Of a stretch of DNA of 64,000 nt, positions 1 through 12,905 are shown piece after piece; the first letter of the stretch is position 1, and the number at the start of each line of letters is the position of its first letter. Both the position numbers and the translations under genes were made by a program. Source of the stretch: Fratercula arctica (lineage: Eukaryota; Chordata; Aves; Charadriiformes; Alcidae); the NCBI GenBank assembly GCA_947846985.1, contig CANTUZ010000025.1, positions 11,654,100-11,718,099 of the forward strand, read 5' to 3'. The notes under the pieces were generated by a model that searched no databases, was not told the DNA's origin, and saw nothing but the letters and a program-made list of their open reading frames with translations.

Positions 1-1741
1 ACTTCCTCATGTCCTCTCCATGGTCACGCAGGTAGAACCACAGGGTGCCTCGTGGTGTGTATCCTTTGTACTCTCTCTCGTGAGTGGGGAAATGCCTGCT
101 CCTAATAGCTGAGATGCTGGCCCGTACAGGTGGGGAGTAGGACATATTCTCTTCAAGTTGCTGAACCTTCCGGGACAGTTTCTCCACAGCTGAGACAAGG
201 GGGGAAGAGAGGCTTTCTTTATATCTCCGGAGCCAGCCAGCCACCTCATCCACCGTTGGTCCCTCTTCACCTTTCCATTCCATTACTGCCAGTGAGTTGG
301 CATATGATGATGATGTGCTCCATACAAACTTCTGCCACATGGGCCTTGTGCAGTGCACCTCATCAGGGTCTGTGGGTAAGTCTGTGTTGTCCAAGTCATA
401 ATAAATCATCTCCCGCACGGCTAATTCTCTCAGGTACTGGATACCTCTTTCCATGGTGGTCCACTTGCTTGGTTGACATACAACATCTTCACTGAAGGGG
501 TACCTCTCCCTCACGCCTGACAGGAGTCGTTTCCAGAGGCTGAGGGCTTATGTCTTTTTCCCAATTGCCTTGTCAATGCTGCCTTCCCTAGACAGGGATC
601 CCAACTGCCTGGCTTCCCTACCCTCTAGTCCCAGGCTACTGGCCCCATTATCCCAACACCGAAGCAGCCAGGTGACAATGTGCTCGCCTGAAAGTCAGCT
701 AAAATCTTTTCGCATATCCCGCAGCTCACTCAGGGACAGGGATTGGGTAATTATCTCTGGTTCTGCCTCTTCCTCCTGTCCTTGTGATGGCCCTGGTTCA
801 TCATCATCTCTTACTAAGCGAACCGATTTCTTTGTGTACTTCTTCTTTTGTATGGGGGCAACGGATACTGGCACGGGTTGGTTCCCTGGTTCAGCAGCAG
901 TTGCTGCCACAGGGGTTGGAGTAGCTGCAGTGTCTGTCGCAGGGGTTGGAGTAGCCGCAGTGCCCGTCACAGGGGTTGCAGTAGTCGCAGTGTCTGTCGC
1001 AGGGGTTGCAGTAGCTGCAGTGTCTGCCGGTCTGGTCTCTGTCTCTTTCTCCTGAGGGTGCTGCGTAACACTGAGCAGTGCCTGGTAGATACTGGCCAGG
1101 GCCCAGCACAGTGCGGTGAGTTGTGCCTCTCTAGAATAGCCACAGCATTTTCCCTTCAGGTATTCTACTACTCTATCAGGGTCCTGTAATTGTTCAGGGG
1201 TGAAGTCCCAGACCATTGGAGGTGAGAAGTTCTCTAAGTACCTGCCCATGTTCTCCCACATGCCATGCCACCCCTGACTGTCCAGCCTCGGGGCAGATCT
1301 CTGGGTGGTAGTCTTAAGTAGTCATTTAACCCTAAACAAGACCTGGAACATATTCAGCAGACATAACACTAGGAACATGCTTGTTTGAGCATCCCAAGGA
1401 TATTCAAAATTCTCAAAAGCTGTCATACCTGACCTGAAGGAGAAAAGGGAGGCAAAAGAGCTGGGGAAAGTGTCCCCCCCTGTTTCCCCCATAGACTGGG
1501 TGTAATTATTAATAAATTCTGAGAGGTGGTGCCCAATGTACGGACAGGACAGCAATACCACATAAACGCCCCAAAATAACCGTCTAACAAGTGATGTTAT
1601 CATATCATAGGCCGATATTGCACAGGACAGTAAAATGATAATCCTCATCCCCCTCCCAGAAGTAACAAATATCATCGCAGGGAGTACATAAGCCATATAG
1701 GAATTTACATAACACAGCCATGAGAACAAACCAAGGAACAT
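1..1741 (-). pseudogene. Broken gag of the left-edge provirus
   Basis: The frame starts at the ATG at 1741, equivalent to the gag ATG of the array units; an in-frame ATG also exists at 1786. It encodes the hydrophobic multi-span N-terminus, then the Pro/Ala/Thr repeat, a basic stretch and the conserved central domain. It is disrupted by an in-frame TGA at 1322-1324, a TGA at 695-697 (an Arg CGA codon in the array copies, so a CpG-type transition) and a TAA near 548-550. Homology continues to the window edge. It cannot give a full Gag. The hydrophobic N-terminal block is retained, which shows that it belongs to the family and is not peculiar to the array. Confidence 0.88.
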
Positions 1742-1837
1742 GGTGATCAGCGACTTTTTACCTAATACATTAAACGCATACAACAAATTAGTTTTTTCAA
1801 GCTCTAGTTGGATTCTGTCATTCTCTCAACCCTTTGA

Positions 1838-1855
1838 GCCCCATGTTGGGCGCCA
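1838..1855 (-). promoter_or_regulatory. Primer binding site, tRNA-Lys1,2 type
   Basis: On the minus strand the 18-mer is TGGCGCCCAACATGGGGC. It differs at one base from the primer site complementary to tRNA-Lys1,2 that is intact in the array units. It lies 8 nt inside the LTR edge, close to the 9-nt gap of the array units. Confidence 0.85.
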
Positions 1856-1863
1856 AAAAGGAC

Positions 1864-2222
1864 TGTTGTGGTTTGGCCTCAGATGGCAACAAAGAACCAC
1901 GTGCCGCTCGCGCGGGCCTTCCCAATGCGGGAAGAATCAGAAGAAAAAGGCAAAACTCGTGGGTTGAGACAAAGGCTGTTTAACAAAACAGGAAAGGGAA
2001 CAAGAAAAACAACAACAATAACACAGATAGAGGAATATAGAAACACAATTACGGATCCGCCGCTCACCGACCAGACCCCGGACACCCCAGCCCGCTCCAA
2101 GCGGGGACTTCCTGCCCCCTCTCCCGGCAGCTCAGAGTGGGCATGGCTCACATGGCATGGAATACCTGTGTCCCTGCCAGAGCCTGGGGAGAATTAACCC
2201 TATCCCCGCCAGAACCAGGACA
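1864..2222 (-). repeat. 5' LTR of left-edge provirus (family 1)
   Basis: It begins TGTTGTGG and ends GGACA on the plus strand, so it is a TG...CA element whose transcription direction is minus. It shares with the other family-1 LTRs the TGGTTTGGCCTCAGATGGC block, the CAACAACAATAACA block and the terminal AACCAGGACA. The stretch before the right end (about 2150-2200) differs from the array LTRs and resembles the 10453-10853 LTR, so this is an intermediate subfamily. Confidence 0.9.
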
Positions 2223-4435
2223 ATCAGTTACAAGTTAGTGTGGGTTTTAATGGATACATTATGTCACTGAATGTAGGAGTCTGAAATATCTGTAGTTTTG
2301 GATTCTAAAGGTATTCATCTCAGTCTTTTTGCTCAGGATTTGTCATGAGGTTCTCTTACAGTACTGAGACTTTTGAATTATTTGCTAATAAACTGAAATT
2401 CAGGATTTAGAATTATACTGTATACATTCCTTGCACAAACCAATTTCTTTTTTTTTTAAATTTATTTATGTTTTTATGACTGAAGCACAGTTTTAGCTAG
2501 GGCTATCTTTCATGTATCATTTTCAAATACTGTTGTGGTGATTATCATTTTTATTTCTATTGAAGAAAAACTTCACACAGTTAAACTATTCCTATTACAT
2601 GAGCATTCACCGTTTAGTATTAAAAAGATTATTAGCAGTGCTTGGCTTTTTATTTGCTGCATTCCAACAATTTTTGCACTTTACTTCTGTAAATGCCCCA
2701 AAGGATAAAATGACAAAATTGTAGCATTTATCTAAACAATGCATTTATAACGTCCAAAAAATCTTTCTGACAGTACATTATGTATTAAGCTTTATAATAG
2801 TTCCCCAGGTAAAATGCAACTCCCATAAAGGTAGGCTGAAGAGAAATATTATAATGGTCCACAAATGCAAAAATGGATGTTACAAAGAGGAAATAAATTA
2901 CACAGAACTAATGGGGTGAAATTGCAGCAAGAAATATCAAAATTAGACATTTAGGAAGCAGGACCAAAAATAAGCAATGAAATATTCTATTGGAAATGTT
3001 TTGATGTGGAATATGGGCCAGAAATGCATTAGGTTCTTTATCATCTTCAGTTCTTATTATTTTTAATATTGAATAATGTCTCATCTTTGGCTGTCACTGA
3101 TTCATTTGTTATGAAATCTAGTTGACTGAAGCTAGCTACTGGATTTTCTTTTTGTACCAGTTATACGCATTTATTAGTGAAAATGGATATGTAGAAGTGT
3201 ATGTTGTGCCCATGGGCTCATGAGGGTCATGTGGTGTTGTCCTCTGAAATTTTCCTCAAGAACCACAAAAGCAAGCCAGCTGAGTCCACCTGAGGTTGGT
3301 GCAGCAGCCACTCACCTTCCAGGCCTCTAGGGGATGTGGGAAGGTTTATGCCTTTATTTGTGCAACAAAAGCAATTAATTTTATTGATAAGACATCCTTC
3401 TGTCCCTGGATAATGCGTAATACTAACGTATAGTTTGAGCTAACATATATGTTGAACATTTCCCAATTTTTATTATGTACATTCTAGTCCTGGAATAACA
3501 GTCCACTGACTGCATTTTCTTTCAGACTTTGGACATGTTATATACTTGAACATAGAGTAATGTTTACAGCAGAGAAAGAGCTCAGTAAGCATAACTCAAA
3601 TAATTCCTCAGTTCTTTGAGGTACTTTTAATTTAACTTGAGATCTTTTGAAGATCACCTGCAGCACCTATGAAGAAGTACACAAGTACATTTTTTCTGCA
3701 GGATGCTTAATTTTAGAATATTCAGCTTCCCCACAATCTAAATAAAGGCAAATGTTTTCACCATGATTTTGACATATGTTAAAAAAAACCAAAACAACAA
3801 ACCAAACCAAAACATTACAGAATTCCTATGAGTGATCTAAAAGATGATGTTTTGGGGGTGTTATATGCGAGTCTTTAAACTTTAACCCAGGATGCTCAAT
3901 ATCATGAGACTTCCTCTTCAGTTTTCTTATTTTTTTTTGTTTTGACTGTAGTGAGAAAAAAGTTTGATTAATATTATCTTATTATGGTTATAATCATGTT
4001 AGGTTTCTTGGACTTGAGGAAGTATGGAGGGAACTGTGAATTGGAATACTGTGTAAAAGCATGGAATAGTAAATAAAGGTCTGGGTTTAGGATTTGTTTT
4101 GGTGACTACAAAGCTGAATAAAAAAAATACATAACGTTTGATGAGTTGCTTAGGCTTTTTATGATTATATCATCAAGTTAAAATTTGAGTGGCTCAGTTT
4201 CTGATTGTTCAGCCTGGGGTAGGTTTTTCAGAGTACTCAGAAACAGAGACTTATGAAATCAGAGGTCACTTGAAAAGTATGAATCTTTACCTCTGCATTT
4301 CTGTCTACCTATCTAAGATCAGTGACACTGTAATATTTAATTAAACTTTTTCAGCTTTTTTTGAGAGGCTCGGTTTGAAGGCTCAGTTTGAATTATGAAA
4401 ATTAATAGAGAAAATTACTTCATTTGGTTGTAAAT
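2223..4435. other. Intronic sequence, no feature seen
   Basis: AT-rich sequence with frequent short A or T runs. I see no coding exon, no recognisable LINE or LTR and no RNA gene. There is a short A/C-rich simple stretch near 3780-3815. It is interpreted as HCN1 intron 1. Confidence 0.6.
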
Positions 4436-4440
4436 AAGTG

Positions 4441-4786
4441 TGTAGTGGTTTGGCCTCAGATGGCAACAAAGAACCACGTGCCGCTCGCTCGGGTCTTCCC
4501 AATACGGGAAGGATCAGAAGAAAAAGGCAAAACTCTTGGGTTGAGACAAAGACAGTTTAACAGAACAGCAGAAGGAACACGAAAAAAAGAACAACAATAA
4601 CACGGATAGAGGAATATACAAACACAATTACGGAACCACCGCTCCCTGCCGCTCACCGACTGGACCCGGGACGCCCCAGCCCGCTCCCAGCCGTGACTTC
4701 CTGCCCCCTCCCCCCTCTTAATCTCAGGGTGGGCGTGGCTCACATGGCATAGAATACTTAACCCTGTCCCCGCCAGAACCAGGACA
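4441..4786 (-). mobile_element. Solo LTR, family 1
   Basis: 346 bp, TGTAGTGG...CCAGGACA on the plus strand, flanked by a perfect 5-bp target duplication AAGTG (4436-4440 and 4787-4791). There is no internal sequence, so it is a solo LTR left by LTR-LTR recombination. The TTTTAATC block (minus ATTAAAAGG, TATA-like) and the GGGCGTGGC block are kept. Minus orientation, antisense to HCN1. Confidence 0.93.
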
Positions 4787-7137
4787 AAGTGGTATGCATT
4801 CTCACCTCTGCTTTCACTCAACAGCATGCCTGAGAGCCATTTTCTATGTCAGCATCCAATTTTTGAGAGAGAAAAACCTCTTAACCTACTTTGCAATGTT
4901 TAATATTTAACCTGACAGTACAGTTCTTGTTAATTGCTTGAAAGTCCTTTAGCTGTCTATTCCCTGATTTTTTCCCAGAGGTATGATTTAATTTAAAAAA
5001 GAGTGTGTTCAGCTCTAATTATTGGACAGCTCATTCTAGACACATAGTAAGGTATGTTAATGACCAAAAACTGTATCAGCTGTAGTCAATGTCAGTACTA
5101 GCTCAAGGACATTGTCATTTAGCTTCCATAAAATCTCTGCTAATATCTTTTAATCTGATCATACTAAGATTCAGGCAATCTGCATGATATTTTGAAGCAA
5201 TCTTATTGCCTTGGTTTGCAATGCAACCGGAACAAGCGTGGAGTAAACTTGTGTTCTGAAAATATTAATTTGATTACAAAAGAAATGCAGTCTGTTTCCA
5301 TCATATATTAAAAAATCAAAACAAAAGTAGCCCCCAAACCCGTTCTTATTTATGCCAGTGAAATTCACACAACAGGAGTTGCAGCATGTAGCTAAGAATA
5401 GAATTTTGTTCTTTATTAACTTCTGTGCTGTTTATGTGGATGTCTTATCCACTGAAGTATGTTATTTAACAAATAATTTGATACACTATTGGAATTTAGC
5501 ATGCTGCTGACATTAATACATTTTCTATCTCTAAAAAGTCATATTTATTAAAAAATTCTTATTAAGATATTTTGCTTTCAGCTGAAAAAATAGAGATTGC
5601 TTTATGCTCACAGTCAAAGCTAGTTTAATATAGAAAATGATAGTCAAGTGTTACTGTCAGGAATAAGTCTTTTTTTATTATTAAATGATGTAATTTAAAA
5701 TAGCCAATATACATAAAAATTGCTTTGACTGCATGGGATTTTTTTAGATATTATCATTCTTTTTCATCCAGTTCTTGGTCTACAATCCACTGAAGCTTAT
5801 GCTTGTGCTGAAACTTCAGTATGTGAAGAGCCCCACAGAAATAAAATGTGCCCTCACTATATCAAATCTTCCAATTCTATACGTAGCATATTCTGGTTGC
5901 CTCCAGATTTTTCTCTCCTGTCATCAGAGTAAAGTATGGAAGTACTGATGTTTCCTTGGCTGGTTCTGTTGTATCTTACAATAACTTACCAGATTCTCCA
6001 AGCAGCACCTCTCTTTGGCGTGACTGTGGCAATATGCAGTGTTGTTCTGATATGATCTGAACTTTAAGCAAATCTGTAAATTACAGTAAATTTAGGGTAG
6101 TATACGATAGGATCCTAACGGTAAATGTTTATTCTAACTTGCTCTAGGTCAAAGCTATGGACAATATACAGAACCTTTATAAGATATATACAGTAAGATC
6201 TATCCAACTCTACCCAGGAGATGGAATAAGAGTATGGGTAAAAAACCCATGGGGATGCAATCAAGCTTTCACATGACTACTGAGAGGTTTTCCATCAGGC
6301 TCTTGAGTGATTTCTGTCTATTTGTTCATTCCAGGAGGACTTATGTTTCTGCCTGGTAGAGAAATTACTATGAAACCAGTAGTAGGCAATACTACCCCCT
6401 AAAATACCCTATTACTGCCTGACAGTACATACTTGCAAACTTCTGGGTTCCCCAAACACATTCTGGGCTACAGGGTCCTTGGGATGGCTTCATATGTGCT
6501 TGTTTGCGCTTGATTTCTTAGTGAAGATAACACAGCCAATCTTGTCTGTCACTCTGGTTCACCTTGTCTTCACTGCCAGATGAGCTCAGTAGTAAAGCAA
6601 AGATTTCCTTGCTCCAACTAGGGATTAGTCTGTAAGACAAAAACTTGGAAACAAAACATAAGTAGTAAAATAAATAAAGCATATACTTCAAGCTTCAGTT
6701 AAATAATTGGGTACCTTTCTTGTTACCCACATTACCAAGTATACTTCAGAGATTTCCTATTTTTCAGAGCTGTGTCCCCATTGTTTATGGAAACTGCTAT
6801 CTAAGTGAATCCCTAAATAATGAATCCTGCTTTTCCTGTCTTTTATTTATAGCATTTCTTATGGTCTAATCTCCAAGTAGTGTAATCCTGCTATAGACAA
6901 TTTGCAGTTCTCATTTGAAAGTTAGTAAGAGCATGGTTATGTAGTCCCTGACAGATCAGTTGCATAGTTGGTTTTGGTTTTTTGGTTTTTTTTTTTTGGA
7001 AAACAACTTCTCTTTTCCCTCATTTTGTTTTTCCTTCCCCCTCCTACATCCCTTCCTGAAGATATAATTAATTCCTTTATATAAATGCACTTGTACATGT
7101 ACTTATTGTATATTTATTGAAGTAGTTAATTTATTAT
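4787..7137. other. Intronic sequence, no feature seen
   Basis: AT-rich, with no supported exon or repeat family apart from a short GT/T-rich run near 6970-7000. Short open frames here have no recognisable content. Confidence 0.55.
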
Positions 7138-7142
7138 GATGG

Positions 7143-7954
7143 TGTATGAGCCAATGCAGGCAGGATGCAGGAACAACCACAAAACCATGGATGAAAGGCA
7201 CAGAACAAATTTAATTGCAATATCTCACTGATTGGGGAATCTCCGAAGCAACATCTGGGCAGAGGCATGCAAGCAGGGGACAAAAGGCACCGCAGAGCAA
7301 CAGAGAGACCTTATTAGCAAGAGAGTGAGAGCTCAGACTTGCTGTTCTCACCTGTATTTCAAGGATTCAGGCAGGCATAGTTTTTCACTGTACTTTGATC
7401 TTCTTCAACAGCAGGGCAGAAATCTTGGGCATGTTGGATAAGGTGCCCCTGAGTCCATCACAGGCCTACTTTATCGAAGTGCAGATGTTCTACTTGTTGA
7501 GCACATGTCGTGGTTTGGCCTCAGATGGCAACAAAGAACCACGTGTCGCTCGCTCAGCACTTCCTGGTACGGGAAGGATCAGAAGAAAAAGGCAAAACTC
7601 TTGGGTTGAGACAAAGGCAGTTTAACAGAACAGCAAAGGGAACAAGAAAACAACAACAATAACACCGACAGAGAAATATACAAACGCGATTACGGAACCG
7701 CCGCTCCCCGCCGGTGCGGACCCAGGACACCCAGCCAGCTCCAAACCCGACTGCCTGCCTCCTCCCTCCTTTTAATCTCAGGGTGGGCGTGGCTCACATG
7801 GCATGGAATACTTAACCCTGTCCCTGCCAGAACCAGGACAGCACATCAGACTAAACAACAATTAGTGTGATATATGTGTTTTCTAGCACCCCACATGCGA
7901 GTCACTCGAGCGTGTTTACAGCTCTCCTTGCCGATCTTCTGCTACTTTCCCACA
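7143..7954 (-). mobile_element. Family-2 solo LTR, itself interrupted by a family-1 solo LTR
   Basis: It starts TGTATGAGCC and ends CTTTCCCACA on the plus strand, flanked by a 5-bp duplication GATGG (7138-7142 and 7955-7959). It aligns along its length with the LTR at 28197-28692, for example AACAACCACAAA, GAGTCCATCACAG and AACAATTAGTGTGATA. Without the nested 335-bp insertion and its duplication it is about 472 bp. A PPT-like sequence beside a partial copy at 17226 shows that the direction is minus. No internal region remains. Confidence 0.88.
7506..7840 (-). mobile_element. Solo LTR, family 1, nested in the family-2 LTR
   Basis: 335 bp, TGTCGTGG...CCAGGACA, flanked by a perfect 5-bp duplication GCACA (7501-7505 and 7841-7845). 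It is very close to the array LTR1 sequence, including the CTTCCTGGTACGGGAAG near-palindrome. Because it splits the family-2 LTR it is the younger of the two. Minus orientation. Confidence 0.93.
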
Positions 7955-7959
7955 GATGG

Positions 7960-10452
7960 CTGATCTCACTGGAACAGAAGAAGAAATCTAAAAACAATTT
8001 CAAGGTTTTTGATGTTGAAAACAATTAAATCCAGTATCTAATAATTGTATTATTTCATATGCATATTACTTAGCTAGATGTGAACTAAATACAACATAAA
8101 TGGTGACTGAATCCAATTAAATGTCCTGGGTTTTATTTTGCTATTTAAAGATACTAGCTATGAGTTTAAAATGTCTTGCTTCTCTTTTAAACTGAAGATG
8201 AAAACTCCTCTGTTCTTGTTTCCTAAAGGTACATTTTCCTGTAGTCTGCCCATATGCTGTGTCTTTTGGTCAAAGATGATTCTTGTTAAGACAGGTCTGA
8301 GGAATACTTCAGTATTATACAACCTGTCAGTGTTATTCAGAAATTTCTACTGCACACCCCCCTGTCAAGGACTGTATTAACATTGTTCGATATGACCATG
8401 ATTATTTCTCTCATTTCTAAGCTGCAGCCAAATTTATCTTTCTGTGGAAGGGATGGGAGAGCTGCAGTGAACTTCCACTCCCACACTTGCTTCTTACAGT
8501 GTGATGGAGTTCAGACTTGGTTCAGGGAAGGAGAGCTAGTTTTATAGCCCAGGAATGATGAATCTGCATAAAATGGTAGCAGATGTTCCTGCTGGAATGA
8601 CTGACTTTTAATTCCATGAAGTGTCACTGAATTGCAGCTCATTTTAATGTTGAATGTACATACTAATTTTATGCCACTGGCAAAATAAGCAAATGGAATA
8701 TGATATTTAACTTGGTTTCATGTTTCCAGTCCAAAGTTTTCCATTTCTGGAACAGTTTTGAAAATGTAAGTTTTACCCAGTGCTGTGCACAGAGTGTGCA
8801 AATCTATAGGATGTTAGCTGAAGATCCAAGATGGAAGTCAGGAGCCTATATATCTTTGGATTTCAGAACAAGTTAGGGACCTAGATACTTGTAAGCATCT
8901 GGACTCTGTGGATGAACATCTTTCAGATGAAGCCGTAAATGGTAAAACCGATTTTTAAAAAATGTCACCCATGTGTGCCATGCATTTTCTGAATTAGTAT
9001 ATCAGAATAATTTGAATATGCCTTATGTTCCTTTCTGTCATATTATATATTTTGATTGTGCAGTTCACAGATCAATATCTTTGCTAAGATTACAATGAGA
9101 AGTTCTATTAATCATTTTTCACCATCAATTTCTTGCTGTTCTCCACCAATGAATTATTAACATCTATTTGGCTGTTCTAATTATTACACATCTTTAGCTT
9201 AAACATGTTGGAGTAGTTCATAACTCACTGTCCTCCAAAAATAAGATGTAAATATTTGGCTAAATTAAGTTTTGTCTTTCTGAGGAATTTTGGCTTGTGA
9301 CTAAAACCTCTTCAGAGATCTCCAAAGTAAAATGTTTTCATTTGCCGAAAGCCAGAAACCTATTTATTATATTTAGACAACTTCATTTTCAGTGAATATG
9401 GATAGAAGATATAGATAGACATCTGGTGTTTTATTCACCATGGTAAAGGGAAACTCTTTTTGTTTTCCTGTATCAAAGCAACAATCATCTGTCTGCATGG
9501 GAGTAAATAGCTTCCTTGCTACTTTTGCTGTTGTTTATAGTTCAGGTCATAGGTCCCCAACCAAAGTTTCTTTGAATCCTTATTTTAGAGTCACTTATCA
9601 GTGGCTATGACTATAGGCAACTTTACTTGCATGCAAACACTTTCCCTTGTCACCCTTAACCTGTACTGTGTGGCTGATCTCAAGAGCCAGCAGGGGGACT
9701 GTGCCATCATTAAGGAATATGGACTACTTTGAATGCTCGAAGACTGGAGAAAGAGAATTTTTGTACTAAGAGACTTCAAAGTCAATTGTGAAAAACAAAC
9801 ACTACCAAAATATAAAATGGAGAATTAGATTATTAAATAATTCCTTTTTATATTATTTTGATAAATATTTATAGGTGAGGCATATAATAAAGCCTGTGAT
9901 TAAGCCTGAATAAATTTTCAGATCTTAATATCTTTATCAGTCTTTTATTTTTCAGGTTGAAAACTGACATGTTTTTCTGCAGCTTGAAGTGACTTTCTTT
10001 TTTTATTAAAAAAATAAAGGCAACTGTGGAGGATAAAACCTTTATCTAATATACATATTTTGTATAACAACTTTACTTTAGATGGTTCTGTCTCGATGAA
10101 GATCGAATAGAAACTTAAATTTTAAATTTATATATTGGTAACAAATATCTTCCAGTGGCTGAACAACCATTTCATATGACTAAGTTAAAACAAAATATTT
10201 AACAAATATATTTCAAGCCTATAATTTGCCATAATTCAATAAATACTTTCAACACATAGGTTTGTAAATTTAATACATATTGCTTTTAGAAATGGATCTT
10301 GACCATCTATTTCAGTGTTGCATATATCTGTGACAAACTGTAATGGAACCTAATTTTTTAATTACAACCACCACTACTACTGCTGGCAAAGGTGTACTGG
10401 AAAGAGAAAAGGCCTCACTGTATGTAAAGGCAATCTCTCTGGACTGCTTGAT
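7960..10452. other. Intronic sequence, no feature seen
   Basis: AT-rich sequence without recognisable exons or repeats. Short open frames (for example 8138-8380) look like chance. Confidence 0.55.
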
Positions 10453-10853
10453 TGTCGTGGTTTAACCCCAGCCAGCAACAAAAAAAAAACACACGGCTGC
10501 TCGCTCGCTCGCCCACTCACTCACTCCCCCGCCCCGCTGGAATGAGAGGAGAATCGGAAGAAAATGGCAAAACTCGTGGGTTGAGATAAAGGCAGTTTAA
10601 CAGAACAGTGAAGGAAAGAGGAAAACAACAACAATAATGCTGAATATACAAAACACAATCAATGTGCCACCGCTCACCTACCAGACCGGGAAACCCCCAA
10701 TCAACTCTACAACACCGATTTCCTACCCTCCCCTCCGGCTAGCAGCCAGCTCCCCCAGCTATATACTGGGCGTGGCGTCACATGGTATTGAATACCTGTG
10801 TCTTGCCCCAGCTCCTTGTGAAAATTAACCCTATCCCCGACGGAACCAGGACA
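10453..10853 (-). mobile_element. Solo LTR, subfamily related to family 1
   Basis: About 401 bp, TGTCGTGG...AACCAGGACA on the plus strand. Ends and middle blocks (AAGGCAGTTTAACAGAACAG, AACAACAACAATAA) match family 1, but the first 100 bp differ and carry GCTCGCTCGC and CACTCACTCACTC runs. On the minus strand there is a TATATAG box near 10758-10764, which fixes the direction as minus. No clear target duplication is visible (TTGAT against GGTTA), so the ends may be mutated or the element older. Confidence 0.82.
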
Positions 10854-12652
10854 GGTTATCTTCTGTTTTGCAGATCAAAAACCATCTAATAAACAAGTAT
10901 ACATAGGTTGTTTTGTTGTTGGGGATTTTTTTTGGAAGGCATTAGATTGATTGCTTTTTAAAGAATAACCAAAGCCATTTCATTGAAAAAAACTTCTTTG
11001 TTTCCATATATTGAATTAAATTGTAAAAGGGCCATTCAGCAATTGCATTCCATTACACTGACCAATATTCATAAATGTCAGAGACAGATTTTACATCCCC
11101 AGAAACTTGGTTTGTATTCCAAATCTCTACTGAACTGCTCGCAAGCAGCAATACATGAGGTTTTGCTCAGGCCTGCTTGTGTGGAGCTTGCTGGAATGTT
11201 AGAGGGTAAATAGCATGAAAAGATGATTAGGAGCAGAGGTAAAACTAGCAAGATCACGGTTATGTAGGCCAATAACTAGAACATCTCTGAACATCATGTA
11301 TTCTCTTTCTTGTTTGCTTTGCTTGCTTTTCTGGGTTTTCCTTTTTGTTTTAAATAAGTGAATATCAGGTCTATCTGATCACTGCTCTGTCTAGCTACAT
11401 AATTAGCTGATTTGTTTTGGCAATGCAGGCAGAGTGCTATACTGTCAAAAGGATGGTAAGACTGGAGCGTGCAGTATGTAAATTGGGAAATTTTAAATAA
11501 ATGTTAAAATTATATTGCATTTGTTGAAATACTGTCAAAAGCAAATGGCTAGCAGAGAGATCTGGATACAAGCTGAATAATGAAAAAAATGGAGATTTCT
11601 GAATATGGTTGGTTTTCAGGAGGAAAAGTCTGCAAGAGATGCATTTTATTTGTGGTAGGGATAGGTGTTTTAATGTGTGAAGTATGAAATATTTTTTTGA
11701 AAGATAATGGTAGAACTAAATATTGAACTTCCTAGCTGAGCAGTCTCCTTCCTACCCGCTCATTAGTGCAGAACTGCTAAGGTGCATCACTCTGTAAAAA
11801 GGGTATCGTAATAAATACATGTGGGGAAAGGCGTAAGAAGGCTTGTGAAAGAATACTTCTGTCATGTCATAAAATATGTTGTGTTGTACACATTGTATTT
11901 TCAATTAATTGATGTTTTAGAGAGATAAATTGATACAATGAATTCAGTCAATAAAATATCAGTACAATAATAATACTAATATAATTTTCAGCATGTATAT
12001 TTGAGCACGTACATGAATGTTTCCTGTCACCAATCAGCTCAGGAATCAAAACCGTTCAGCTCAGATGTTGAAAGTGAGGACTAATTTCCATCCTCTGCTG
12101 GAGAGGATTTGAACCTGTACATTTACTTTGCATAGCACTTATGGCATGGATACTTTCAATATCAATATCACCTCTCAGTTGTTCTGCTTTGACAAAGCAA
12201 AAAAGTGATAACTCCTCTCCAGTCTAGTGGTTGGTTGCCTTCCCTGGGAAGAAGCTTTAGGTTCCTTCTCTAGTTTATATTTGTTTAGGGAAAGGAGAAC
12301 ATGTCGGCAGTGTACCTCGCTTCAGGAGATATGGTATATCTTGGGGATTATGAATTTTCCTGAGAGGCATGAAATTCTGGGCTCAGCTGCCCACAGATAG
12401 ATGAGGAAAGTCACATGGATTTTCCTAGGCATTGGTGAGAGCTCTAGGTATTGAGCTGTTTTGCAAAAGGAGGATGTGCGTGATGTGACCCCTAATGACT
12501 TCTCATGTTGCTCTGTTATTAATTTAAACTTTCTTTTTCCTTTGCTTTTCTAAAAAGTGTCTGAAATATATTTTAATCCCTTTTCATCGAAGTATAACTA
12601 AAAATGAAGAAAATGATAATTTTGATTTGATCTGAACACCAGTTCCTCAGTT
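10854..12652. other. Intronic sequence, no feature seen
   Basis: AT-rich, with no supported exon or repeat. Confidence 0.55.
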
Positions 12653-12905
12653 TAGAATAGAATAGAATAGTTCAGTTGGAAGGGACCTACAACGATCATC
12701 TAGTCCAACTGCCTGACTACTTCAGGGCTAACCAAAAGTTAAAGCATGATATTAAGGGCATTGTCCAAATGCCTCTTAAACACTGACAGCCATGGGGCAT
12801 CAACCACCTCTCTAGGAAGCCTGTTCCAGGGTTTGACCACCCTCTCAGTAAAGAAATGTTTCCTAACGTCAAGTCTGAACCTCCCCTGACACAGCTTTGA
12901 TGCAA
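12653..12905 (-). mobile_element. CR1 LINE, 3'-end fragment
   Basis: The minus strand ends in a short AGAAT-type tandem run (12654-12670), and the body holds the CR1 3' signature TTGGAAGGGACC...CATCTAGTCCAAC. It matches the 3' end of the CR1 at 50797 closely (TTCAGGGCTAACCAAAAGTT in both). Only the C-terminal tail of the reverse-transcriptase frame and the 3' UTR are present, so it is a typical 5'-truncated copy. Confidence 0.92.

Larger units (their letters stand above)
1..2222 (-). mobile_element. Family-1 endogenous retrovirus, 5' part (cut by window edge)
   Basis: Read on the minus strand, this is a 5' LTR (1864-2222), an 18-nt primer site (1838-1855) and the first about 1.7 kb of gag, running off the left edge of the window. 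It is clearly homologous to the three units at 31-48.5 kb but more diverged. It has stops in gag, a shorter Ala/Thr/Pro repeat and a somewhat longer LTR (359 against 336 bp). The flank right of the LTR reads ATCAG; the matching duplication would lie beyond the left edge. It is an independent, older insertion of the same family, oriented opposite to HCN1. Confidence 0.93.
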
